This document shows, one piece after another, positions 1 to 12,200 of a DNA stretch of 64,000 nt. Positions within the stretch are counted from its first letter, which is position 1. Every line of letters starts with the position of its first letter. Source of the stretch: Dendrobium chrysotoxum (Eukaryota > Streptophyta > Magnoliopsida > Asparagales > Orchidaceae); NCBI GenBank assembly GCA_019925795.1, contig CM034304.1:13508720-13572719 (forward strand), in the 5' to 3' direction. Position numbers and translations under genes: made by a program. The notes below the pieces were generated by a model. It ran no database searches, was not told the DNA's origin, and was given only the letters and a program-made list of their open reading frames with translations.

Positions 1-160
1 TCTTCAGGCATTAGCCTGCAGATTTGGCTTGATTCAAGTGATTTAAACATTTGTTGGGGGCTTGCGATTCATTCATCAAAATTTAAATTGCAGAGTCTTG
101 TGTAAACCATGATAAGACGGCTTTGCTGAGAACATATATGATATTTAATTATACGTTTAG
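1..160. other. Intronic sequence upstream of the first recognised exon
   Basis: No coding exon can be supported here. The reading frame of the next exon hits a stop at 158-160, so this stretch is read as the end of an intron, finishing in a T-rich tract and TAG acceptor at 158-160. The 5' part of the host gene (N-terminal membrane anchor in this family) must lie further upstream. Confidence 0.6.
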
Positions 161-235
161 GTCAATCAACGATGTTCAGTAAGACTTTGGAGGCGGCTTC
201 AGAACGAGGAAAGAAAACATGCCAATAGACGAAGG
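161..235 (+). CDS. NTMC2T6: NTMC2 exon a (juxtamembrane basic segment)
   Basis: Twenty-five codons, phase 0 at both ends, TAG acceptor at 158-160 and GT donor at 236-237. It encodes a charged Arg/Lys/Glu-rich stretch containing EERKHANRRR, the usual linker between membrane anchor and SMP domain in this family. The acceptor at 160 is preferred over the AG at 179 because it keeps phase 0 and the family-like VNQR start. Confidence 0.7.
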
Positions 236-3200
236 GTATGAAATTTCACCTTCTTTTACTTATACATTATTGCTTTTAATCATTTTTTGCCTTTATTTGT
301 TTTATTTTTCTCTTGAATTATTGCTAGTGCCACGACTATTCTGTTTTTTGTTCATTCCTTTTCCATCCCAGCTTTTGTCAGATTCAGAATCCGTGAGATG
401 GTTAAATCATACGGTTGAGAAGGTTTGGCCAATATGTATGGAGCACATTGCATCACAACAGTTCCTTTTACCCATCATACCGTGGTTCTTAGACAAATTC
501 AAGCCTTGGACTGCGGTATTCTCTTCTTTCTTAGCCAATTTAGCAGCCATACGGACTAATTTAGTAGCATGGGATTGTATTGAGTTATGATACTTTCGGA
601 ATTCTTTTCGGGGCAAAATTTCCCTTTTTTTCTTGCAAAATTCTCATGATTCCCGTTATGCTATAAGCAACAGATTTATGGTTTTTCATCTAACATTTTT
701 CAGTTCATGTTTACGTGTAAAACAACCTGATTGTCACCTTCGTGTTTGAAGTTTTCTGGGAGAATCCTGCTAGCAAAAACCCATTTTATTGCACTAAATG
801 ATCCATAGTATTTATACTTCATGCTTAAAAGTCTTTGGGTGGATACACATACATTAACTCCAAATGATTTCCAGAAAAAAGCAGTTGTTCAGCATCTATA
901 CTTGGGTAGGAGTCCACCCATGTTTACGGAGGTACGGGTTCTTCGTGAATCAACTGGTGATGACCATTTGGTATGCATTTTTTTAATTCTTTTGTTTTAC
1001 TCTTGTTTAATTTTTGGTATAAATGTTCAAATTGTAAGAAACGGAATTGGTCTAGCTCCTGGAGCTGGGATTAAATTTTTTGGCCGCAGATGATATGAGT
1101 GCGATTATTGCTGTTAAGTTGAGGAAGAGGTTGGGTTTTGGAATATGGGCAAAAATGCATGTGAAAGGGATGCGTGTTGAAGGAAAGGTAAGTTCTTGTT
1201 TTCCAGAAAAGTTTTGTTAGCTGATATTTGTTTATGTACAAATTATAGGTCAGCATCTAGAGTGGGAGCATTCTGAATGCTTTCATATCATTGAAATTTT
1301 GGCGAAATCTATTTATTTTACATGAAGTTAATTCTCTGGACATTCAGTTTTTTAGCAGAGCTTGCAAAGTTATACAACCCATGATGGAGGTCTTATATTT
1401 ATATTTAATGATCCATGATTGAGGATGTAGGCCTAAGGGTTTTCGTAGCCAACCTTTTTTTATAAAGGTGTTGTGATGGTTAATGGCTTTTGCTATAGTA
1501 TAATGCTGGTTGGAGAGAGGAGAGAGCTTCGGCACAGGTTCTTGGATGAGCAAGGATTAAGGTTTTGGTGGATGGAATATTTAAGAGGTATATGATGTTC
1601 CATTCATGCTCCAAGCTTTCTCCATTAGATGGATGAAGTCTCTGATAGGATTTGATGATCAAAACAGCACACAAAAATATAAAAAAAAATAACTTACTCC
1701 AAATAGATCCAAAAATAGCACAAAGAGTTATTTTTTACTAATTTTCAGGTAAAGTTAGACAAGATATAAGTTGATTCACTATTCGAGAGATGGATCGTCT
1801 CTCCCACAATTCCCAATAGCTACTAGGAACTCAAACACCTCACAAAAACTACTGCAGAAATTCCAAAACATAACATAAAAAATCCTATTCCACCTTAATC
1901 TTCCCTCTTACACAGCTCAAATCCTCTAATAAATGCCCCTTACATCTTTCCCAAAGAGTCCCCCCTCTCCCAAAGAGTTTTCTCCCAAAGCCTCTTCTCC
2001 TATAGGTGATAAATAAGGTCCTGGGCCCCACATGGGTAGCTGGATTATTGCTTCCAGCTGCATCACTACTCCCCTCCTAAAAAGTCACCTTGTTCTCATG
2101 GTGGAAAAAAGGAAATTGCTTTTGAATAGTACTGTAGGGCTCCCATGTTGCCTCATATTATGGTAAATCCTTCCACTTGATCAGCACCTCCTTGATCTCC
2201 TTATCTCCTTGGCACACCCCTTTCACCTCTAATGGTTCTAATATCACCTCCATATTCTTTGATAGTGTGGCCGGTAGTGCGAGCGAGGGTGTGTGGTTTC
2301 CAATGGCTTATCTCAGTTGCGATACATGAAATACGGGATGGATGGCTGAGGTCGGTGGCAATCGTAGGCGATATGCTATTGAGCAAATACGCTCCACTAC
2401 CTCGTAAGGCCCAAAGTAGCGGGGGGAGAGCTTCTCATTCTTTCGTCGAGCCAAAGTCCCCTGTCTCTAAGGTTGGATCTTCAAATAAACCATGTCCCCA
2501 ACCTTAAACTGCATATCTCTCCTATGTTCATCCGCCTGCTTCTTTATGATTTGTTGTGCTCTCTATAGATGTTCCTTCAATTCTGCCAAAATCTGATTTC
2601 TTTCTCCCAAGTATTGCTCCATTGATGACACTGGTGTGTTGCCATGCCCATAATGTATTAGATGAGGTGGCTCCCTCCCATATAGAATTTTAGATGGCAT
2701 TGTCTGGGCTGTTGTATGATATGAAGTGTTATACCAATATTCCGCCCAAACTAATCGTTTGGCCCACATCTTTGGTATATCTGATACAAAGCAACGAAGA
2801 TAAGTCTCCACACTATAATTCACCACCTCCGTCTAACCATCTGTCTAGGGGTGGTAAGCTGTACTCCTCTTCAGGATAGTCCCCTGCATCTTGAATAACT
2901 CTCTCCAGAAGTGGCTTAGAAAGATCTTATCTCGATCAGACACAATGGACTTGGGTATGTCATGCAAACGAATCACCTCTCTAATGAATGAGGCTGCCAC
3001 CGACACCGCGGTGTAAGGGTGACATAAGGGAACGAAATAAGCATATTTGCTCAATCTGTCCACCACCACTAGAATCACAATAAACCCGTTTGATCTAGGT
3101 AGTCCCTCAATGAAGTCCATAGTCACCTCTTCCCACACCTTCTCGGGTAATGCTAACGGCTGTAGAAGACCACCTGGAGCCATAGCTAGGTATTTGTGTC

Positions 3201-6200
3201 TCTGACACACATCACAACTGGCCACCAACTCCTCTACATCCTTCTGCATGCCCACCCAGTATAGCTCCGCTGCCATTCTATGATATGTCTTTTGAACTTT
3301 TGAATGTCCCCAATAGTTGTGCCATGAAACTCCTCTTTAGGATAGACCCTGGTATGGTAGCTTCTGACCCATCAAAGAATAGCCAGGATGGCTATCCTTG
3401 TCCTGTAGCAAGTCTCCTCTGATCTTACTCAGCTCCTCATTCTGCTTGCACTCATGCTTCAAGGCCTCCGAATCTACGACCATGGGAATAGATAGAGCCA
3501 TAACCTGAGAGTCTTACTACGCCTGGAGAGAGCATTTGCTGCTTTATTTTCTAACCTGAGCTTGTATTGGATCTCGAAATCATAACCCAACAACTTGGAA
3601 AGCCACCGCTGATGTTTCTTTGTCACCATCCTCTGCTCTAACAGGAACTTCAAACTTCTCTGGTCGGTCCTGACTATGAAGTGTTGTCCCAACAGATAAG
3701 GTCGCCACTTTTGTATTACCAACACTATCGCCATCAGCTCCCTTTCATACATTGATTTCAGCCTGGCTCTACTGGTCAAACCTAGCTGAAATAAACTATT
3801 GGTCTCTGACTCTACATAAGAATTGCTCCTAACCCATAACCTGATGCATCAGTCTCCATTACATCCATTACAAACGACTGGCTGAAATCTGGTAGGGCTA
3901 ACACAGGGACACTCATCATGGCTTTCTTCAGTTGCTCGAATGCTTGGGTGGCTGCCACCCCCCATTTAAAACTATCCTTCTTCAGTTGCTCTGTCAACAG
4001 CCATGCTATAGAACTATATCCCCTCACAAACTTCCTGTAGTACCCTGTGAGTCCCAAGAACCCTCTCAACTCCTTGAAGGTTTTGGGTAAGAGCCACTCC
4101 AACATAGCCTCTATGTTGGAAAGATCTGCAGCTACTCTTGATTTGGACACCACATGTCCCAAATACTCCACCTTCTGTTGTGCAAAGAAATACTTATTCA
4201 AATTGGCATACAGTTGATGCTCCTTCAATGTTACTAACACTATCCTCAAGTGTTCCACATGCTCTGCCTCAGACCGACTATACACTAAAATATCATCGAA
4301 GAAAACCAATACAAACTTGCGGAGGTAGGGCTGAAATACCTTGCTCATAAGCGACTGGAAGGTAGCTGGGGTGTTGGTAAGCCCAAAAAGCATCACTAAG
4401 AACTCTTAGTGGCCTTCATGAGTCCTAAAAGCAGTCTTTTGGATATCAACGGGCCGCATTCTAATCTAATGATATCACGATTTCAGATCAATCTTAGAGA
4501 ACATCATCGCTCCATATAACTCATCCAACAACTCATCAATGGCCGGTATAGAAAACGTATCCAACATTGTTTCCTTATTTAGAGCTCGATAATTTACACA
4601 GAAACTCCAACTACTATTCTTCTTCTTCACCAATAACACAGGATTGGAGAAGGGACTAACATTGGGACGAATGATCTGGGCCTCCAACATTTCCTTGATC
4701 AGTCTCTCAATTTCATATTTCTGAACCTGTGGGTACTGATAGGGTTGAATACTGATAGGGGATACCTCCTCCTTCAAGATGATGGCATGCTTTTGCTCCC
4801 TTGGGGGAGGTAGGCCTTGAGGCAGCTGGAACATCTCACTGAATTATTGTAGGAGTGACTGGATCATCTCTGGAACCTCCTCCTCTTTCCTCATACTTCC
4901 TCCTTTCTCGAGGCTCTGAGCTCCACCAAGAATCCCATCCCTGCTCCCTGGATTGCCCTCACCATGGTCTTGAGAGAAACTCTAGTTTTAGATAGATTAG
5001 GACCCCCCCTGATTCTCACCTTTCTCTCACCATGAATTTCATAGTCAATGCTTTCCAGTCCACCTTAGTTTCCCCCAATGTTTGTAACCACTTCATGCCC
5101 AAAAATATATTTATGCTCCCTAACTCCAAGGGAAAAAAATTCTCCTTCACCTGGATCTCCTGCAGTGTCACCATCAACCCTAGGCAGATGCCTTTACTCT
5201 TTTCCATCTTCCCTATTCCCATCATCACCCAAAAATAGCACCCGTGACAACTAGCTTCAGCCCCAATCGGTCCACCACCTGGTTGGAGATGAAGTTGTGG
5301 GTTGCCCCACTATCCACCAGAACTATCATTGATTCTCCTCCTATATGTCTCCTCACTTTCATGGTGTGATTTGAAGTAAACCCCACCACTGAGTTTGGAG
5401 AGACCCCCGCCACATATAGGTGCAAATGCTCCTCCTCCTCCTCAACCACCTCCCCCTCAAGAGTCTCCTCCTTATCACAGATTGCAAGTAGCTGCAGCGA
5501 ATGATCCTTGCAGCGGTGGCCTGGTGCAAATTTCTCATCACAACGGAAACACAATCCCACAGCCCGCTTCTCTTGAACTTCTGCCTCAGTCAACAACAAC
5601 AACAACAACAACATCAAGCCTTTATCCCACTACGTGGGGTCGGCTACATGAATCCTTTTTCTCCATTGTGTCCTGTTAAAAGTCAAATTCTCGTTTAAAT
5701 CTAATAAAGAAAGATCATTTCTAATATTTTCTAACCAAGTCTTTTTAGGTCTACCTCTACCTTTCTTAATATAAGTCAAATCTAAGACCTCTACTTTCCT
5801 AACCGGGTCATCGGGAGGCCGCCATTTTATGCGACCAAACCATCTAAGGAGACTCTCTCTAAACTTCTGCCTCAGTCAGCTGCTTGAAATTTTCCCTGGT
5901 CGTATTCCCAATCCCCTATCCTTAGGTACTTCTCTTTGAATGTGCACAAGTTATACCTTTGGTGCCAAAAAAGAAGTCGTCGTCCGGTATGAAGCTCCCA
6001 AATTGTTGCCCTTGCTGCTTCTCTCTAGTGAGTTTTTATCCTCCACCAACTGGGCTAGCTTCATATCTCCCCCAACCCTCGTGGCCTTAATAACTGGACA
6101 TCACCCCTGATCTCTGACTTGAGTTCCTTCATGAAATTCCCCTCCAACACTGTCTCAGAAAGCCTCCCCAATCGGCTAGAAAGGTACTCAAATCTCTCCC

Positions 6201-9200
6201 GATAGCCATCACTGTCCCTTCCTGAACAAGAGAAAAGAACTGCTCGTAAAAGTCTCCTTTCCGACTGGTTCGGAAACGTTCTAATAAACTATCTTTGAAC
6301 TCCCTCCACGATCGAATTGGTTCTCTCATCTCTCTCTACTGATACCAAGACAAGGCCTTCCCCGCCCAGCATAAAGCCACCGCCGTGAGTCTCTTTTCCT
6401 CCGTCAGCCCATTCACTGCAAAGTATCTCTCCACTCTATAGATCCACCCATGAGCATCTTCTCTCTAAAAAACGGGCATCTTCGGTTTTCTCACTCTCGG
6501 ATCCCCTCCGCTCCAACTTCCTCTTCCACCTCTGGCTCCTCCCATATAGCGATTGTTGTGATCTCTCCATTGTTCTCTCCCACCTCTCTTCCTTTCATAG
6601 ATATCCTCTTTCTCAAAATCAGCCCTCCTTGTTTCTTCCTCCCAATTTCTCCTCATGCTATATCCTTCACCCATTTTCCTCTTGGTTATTGGTTCAAGAG
6701 GTGGCATATTTTTCCTATCGCCCAAGATTTCTACCTCTCGATCATCCCTCATTGTGCCGATATTGGGTTTCCCCCACTTCCTTAGCCACCCGCTGGTCAC
6801 CTCGCCTCTAATGTTGCCTGGTTGGATATGAAGCTCCAATATTTTCTTCATCATGTCTTCTAGTGGGACAAAGGCTTGTTATTGTTGTTGTTGTTGTTGT
6901 CTTCTAGGTTAGAAAACCTTCCTTCCATGGATGAAATCCTTTCCTCAACTTCATATTTGAATTGACCAACTTCTCCTTCTAGTTTCTCTTCCAAAGCATC
7001 CACTTTCTTCGGCGCCATAGGTCCAAAATCTTGCTCTGATACCAATGTGATAAGACTTGATGATCAAAACAGCACACAACAATATAAAAAATATCAACTT
7101 CAAATAGATCTAGAAATAACACAAAGAGAATTGTTTTTACTAATTTTCAAGCAAACCAAGACAATATACAAGTTGATTCACTGTTCGAGAGGTAAATTAT
7201 CTCTCCCACAATTCCTATCAGCTACTAGGAACCCAAACACCCATAAAAACTGCTGTAGAAATTCTAAAACATAACATTAAAAACCCTAACCCACCATAAT
7301 CTCCCCCCTTAAACAGCTTAAACCCCTAATAAATATCCTTTACATCTAATAATTGTCCCTTACATCTTTCCCAAAGAGTCCCCCTTTCCCAAAGAGTTTT
7401 CTCCCAAAGCCTCTTGTCTTATAGGTGATAAAGGAGGTCTTGATCCCCACATGAGCAGCTGGATTGTTGCTGCTAGCTGCATCAGTCTCCTTAGTGTTCT
7501 CTAGGTCCAAGTGTTATTCTAAATGGCATACCCAACACATGGAACTCCCACTTATCTAGGGCCTAAGAGTTGCTGATGTATGCAACCTTACCATTGCATT
7601 TGCAAGGCGGTCGCTTTCATGGCTAAAACCTAGGTTCTCCATAAAGGCAATGTAAACATTTCTTCAATAGTATTTACTTGACAATGAAAAATCAGTGCTT
7701 GCTTGCAATAAGAACTAGAGTGTCTATTTAGGAGTTCTCAAGTAAATTAATGGAGAAAACAAAGTTATATTTAGGAGAAATTCCTATAGGATTTCATTGA
7801 TTCAATTCAAGTTACAAAAACTCTTATTGATTGGTTAAAATCAATTACATAAATAATTAAATAAAAAATGACAATTGATAAGGAAGCGAGTTTTTTAGGA
7901 GGAACTCCAATTGGATTGCATTGATTGAATTCATTGTACAAATCCCATTATTATAGTTTTAAAAGTAACAATATAAATAATCAAACAAATATTTAAAACT
8001 AAAGAGAAATATCTAATAAAATCAGCCCTATGGAGACTAGACATTACTTGAAAATTTTTATTTGATGTCATTAAGCTATCTAAAGAGATCTCTTATTTAC
8101 TTGAGGGGTAGCAAACCCATTGCCAAACACTTTTATCCATATTCCCAAATCAGCCCTACACCTTTAGTCAGCTTTTTGTATGAACTTTCTTGGAGCATCG
8201 ATACAATTTAGTACAACAACAACAACAACATCAAGCCTTTATCCCACTACGTGGGGTCGGCTACATGAATCCTTTTTCTCCATTGTGTCCTGTTAAAAGT
8301 CAAATTCTCATTTAAATCTAATAAAGAAAGATCATTTCTAATATTTTTAACCAAGGCTTTTTAGGTCTACCTTTATCTTTCTTAACATAAGTCAAATCCA
8401 AGAACTCTACTTTCCTAACCGGGTCATCGGGAGGCCGCCGTTTTATGTGACCAAACCATCTAAGGAGACTCTCTCTAATCTTATCTTTCACTATAGCTAC
8501 TCCAACCTTTTCACGAATATGCTCATTTCGTATCCAATCTCTAAGGGTAAAGCCACTCATCCACCTGAGCATCCTCATCTTTGCAACACTTAACTTAGAA
8601 TTATGCTTCTCTTTTAATGGCCAACATTTGGCACCATAAAGCATTGCAGGTCTCACCACCATCTTATAGAATTTTCCCTTAAGTTTGAGGGGTACCTTTC
8701 TATCACACAATAAGCCCGATGCATTCCTCCACTTCAACCATCCAACTTGGATTCTGCTGATAATATCCCCATCTATTTCACCATCACTCTGAAAAATAGA
8801 TCCCAGATATCTAAAACATGTACTCTTATTAATGACTTGATCGCCCAAAGTCACAATCCCCTCACTAGGTCTATTATTACTAAAATTACACTCCATATAT
8901 TCCGTTTTAGATCTACTCAAGCGAAAATCTTTAGACTCTAAGGTTGACCTCCACAATTCTAGTTTACCTTCAACTCCCTCTCTAGTCTTATCAACAAGAA
9001 GAATATCATTAGCAAAAAGCATACACCAAGGTACATCCTCTTGTAAATGTCTAGTGAGAACATCCATGACTAAAGCAAAAAGATATGGGCTTAAGGCTGA
9101 TCCTTGATGTAATCCAATCGAAATAGGGAAATACTTGGTCAAACCACCTTGTGCTTGAACACAAGTAATGGCTACTGCATACATATCTTTAATGATTTGA

Positions 9201-12200
9201 ATATAAGCGTTATTAACTTCTTTCTTTTCAAGAACTCTCCATAGCACTTCTCTTGGAACTTTATTATATGCTTTTTCTAAATCAATAAATATCATATGTA
9301 AATCCTCCTTATTCTCTCTATATTTCTCCATCAAACCTCTTAATAAATGTATGGCTTCCATAGTAGACCTACCCGGCATGAATCCAAATTGATTTTGAGA
9401 AACATTAGTATCATGCCGTAACCTATGCTCTATAACTCGTTCCCATAGTTTTAAAGTATGACACATTAACTTAATTCCTCTATAATTCACACAATCTTGT
9501 GCATCACCTTTATTCTTAAAAATAGAGATTAACACACTCATTCTCCACTCATCTGACATCTTTTTAATCTTCAAAACAGTATTAAAAAGTTTAGTAAGCC
9601 AAGAAATTCCTTCATCTCCTAAGCATTTTCACACCTCTATAGGAATATCATCAGGTCCAACAGCTTTACCACCATTCATTTTCTTTAAAGCCTCTCTAAC
9701 TTCGGTTTTACTAATACGCCGATAAAAATAGAAATTTTTATTTTCATTTAGGGTGCTAAGGTCACTACAGTCAATTTTATTTTCACATTCTTCATTAAAA
9801 ATTTTAGCAAAATATCTCTTCCACCTTTGTTGAATATCATCTTTTAAAAAAAGTACTTTTTGATCTTCATCCTTAATACACTTCACTTGAACTAAATCCT
9901 TACTACTCCTATCTCTTTGTTTGGCTAACTTATACATATATCTTTTTCCTTCATTAGTATCTAATCTATTATATAAATCACTAAAAGCTAAACTCTTTGC
10001 ATCGCATATTGCTTTCTTAGATTCCTTATGTGCCTCTTTATATATTTTCTAATTATCAGAATTTTTACAATTAAACCAATTTTTATAACAAATCTTCTTA
10101 TTTTTAATCTTTTCTTGCACATTTGGATTCCACCATCAACTATTTTTACTATTAGGAGCTTTTCCCTTTGAAACTCCAAGCACATCTTTTACAATATTCT
10201 TAATATCACTAGCTATTTTTTCCCACATAACATTAGCATCCTCATGCACAGACAAAATCTTAAGATCTAAAATCTTATTCTCAAAAATATTTTTGTTAAT
10301 ATTCTTCAAATGCACCCATCTAATCCTAGAATATCGTTTTACTTTATTTTTTATTTTCTGCTCCATTATCTTCAAGTCCAAAACTAAAAAATGATGTTGG
10401 GTACATAAATTTTCACTTGGAATAACTTTACAATATTTACAATCTAAACGATCTAATTTCCTTATAAGAAAATAATCAATCTGAGTTCTATTATATCCAT
10501 TTTTATAAATAATGAGATGCTCATTCCTTTTTTTAAATAAGGTATTAGCAATTAAAAAATCATAAGCTAAACAAAAATCTAATATGGACATACCACATTC
10601 ATTTGTCGTTCCAAACCCATGGCCACCATGAATACTTTTAAAATTATCTACCTCTCTACCAACATGTCTATTTAAATCTCCTCCAATAAAAACTCTTTCT
10701 TTAAGAGATATCTTTTGTATTAATTCTTCTAAGTCATTCCAAAATTTTAATTTGGAATCCATATCCAAACCCACTTGAGGAGCATAAGCACTTATATGTT
10801 AACAATCTTAGCATCAACAATAATCTTTAAAGCCAAAATTCTATCTCCAATTCTATTAATATTTATAACATTATCCTTCAAACTCTTATCTAAAATCACG
10901 CCTACATCATTTCTAATTCGACTTCTACCCGAATACCAAAGTTTAAATCCTAAAATATCAATCTCCTTAGCCTTCTCTTCAACCCATTTTGTTTCCTGAA
11001 TGCACAGAATATTTATCTTTCTATGAATCATAATATCTATTAATTCATTAATTTTTCTGTAAGGGAACCTATATTCTAAGTTTCTATCCTAATTTTAGTT
11101 TCATGGACTAGCTTCTTTGCCCACATCCGTCCTTGATGTGGGAACCCTTGCCTATTTAACACTGTTCCTGGGCGGCGGTGCAGCGTCCCTTGCACACTTG
11201 TCGCTGTATTTAGGCCATACAGCGCGTCGCTTCTAGGAGACGCCCTAGCATTAACACAATTTCTTAAAGGATTCATGTCATTATTATTCGACAAATTTTA
11301 TGCGGGCTGTCGACTACCTAACGCAACCCTCCATTTTTCTCATCCAGGACTTGGGACCTGGCAACGGCAGTGTTATCGATACAATTTAGTGTTCCCTAAT
11401 ATATCTTTAATGCAATCTGCTCTCATAAAATTATGTAGATGATCTTGAGTCTTTAGTAGAATAGTTAGGTTTCCTTAAGGTCTTTAAGAACTTCTTGTAT
11501 TTTTCAAATAAGCGTGATATTTCCTGTCATAAGTTAGAAATAGTAAGATAATGGAGGCACTTAAGAGCCTCCTGGATCATGATCTACATAGCTATGTGAA
11601 TCTGTTAGGCCGACCCCTCTTGAGCCAGTTGAACCGGTCCTTAGTGGGCCGGTTTTCACCTACAGCCGGCGGCCCAAGGTGCAGGGTGGAACCAGGGAAG
11701 GGAGAGAGAGGGGGTCGGCTGCTACTCGGGGGCCCACATGCTAATTAAACTTGCTTTGGAGGGAAATTTTTGAATTAAGGGCTGTTTAGGAAATTTGTAA
11801 TTTTTCTTTGTCTTGAATTAGTTTCTTTTGGGAGGGCTAGAGTTTCATCTTGAATTTGAATTAGAAATTTGAGATCTCTTGTGTGCTTGGGCTCTAGTCT
11901 CTCGACTAGAGATTTGGAGAGTTGTTTCTTCCTCTCGAATTGAAGAGACGTGTATCTTTTGCTGTTTTTCTGCATTCGATAGTGGAATCCTTCATTATTC
12001 TTTCAGATTTTCACAGTTTTCTCAAGGTTGTTGCTATCAATTTGCTGTTTTCTTTTGAAAACAGCAATTTTTTCTTCTTTTGGGTATTTGTTTTCTAACA
12101 AATTGGTATCAGAGCTCGTCGATCTTAGGGTTATCAATGGTCGGAAGGAAAGTTGAAGTATTAGAGGGAGAAATAGGTCAACTAAAGTCAGATTTCGAGG

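Larger units (their letters stand above)
1643..7484 (-). mobile_element. Ty3/gypsy LTR retrotransposon 1 (full structure, decayed)
   Basis: Lies in reverse inside a host-gene intron. Two LTRs (1643-2065 and 7048-7484) start TGAT and end ATCA on the + strand, flanked by a perfect 5-bp target duplication GTCTC (1638-1642 and 7485-7489). The initiator-Met primer site is read as GCTCTGATACCA at 7033-7044, and a pyrimidine tract (purine tract on the coding strand) at 2066-2077. Reading on the minus strand the order is gag, CCHC knuckle, protease, RT, RNase H, integrase and a chromodomain-like tail, which is Ty3/gypsy order, probably chromovirus lineage. Frames are broken by stops and by a nested RTE fragment. 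Confidence 0.93.
8213..11374 (-). mobile_element. RTE-clade non-LTR retrotransposon (LINE), near full length
   Basis: About 3.16 kb in reverse in the host intron, ending in a (TTG)n tail at the left and flanked by a perfect 16-bp target duplication ATCGATACAATTTAGT (8197-8212 and 11375-11390). Encodes an apurinic-type endonuclease followed by reverse transcriptase, no RNase H, a short 3' UTR and a microsatellite-like tail rather than poly-A: all hallmarks of the RTE clade. A handful of stops and one frameshift separate it from an intact ORF. Confidence 0.94.

Noticed and set aside
219..371. Start codon at 219 as the beginning of a gene
   Set aside because: This ATG is in another frame of exon a and continues through an intron; the family protein starts further upstream.
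821..1093. Single 90-codon gene
   Set aside because: It joins exon c to intron sequence; the GT donor at 971 and next exon at 1056 in another frame explain it.
7565..7640. tRNA-derived SINE (CAACCTTACCATTGCATTTGC...)
   Set aside because: Similar to the tail of some plant SINEs, but no A and B boxes or target duplication could be made out.
12104..12115. tRNA gene fragments at the TGGTATCAGAGC sites
   Set aside because: These are 12-nt primer-binding sites next to LTRs, not tRNA genes.
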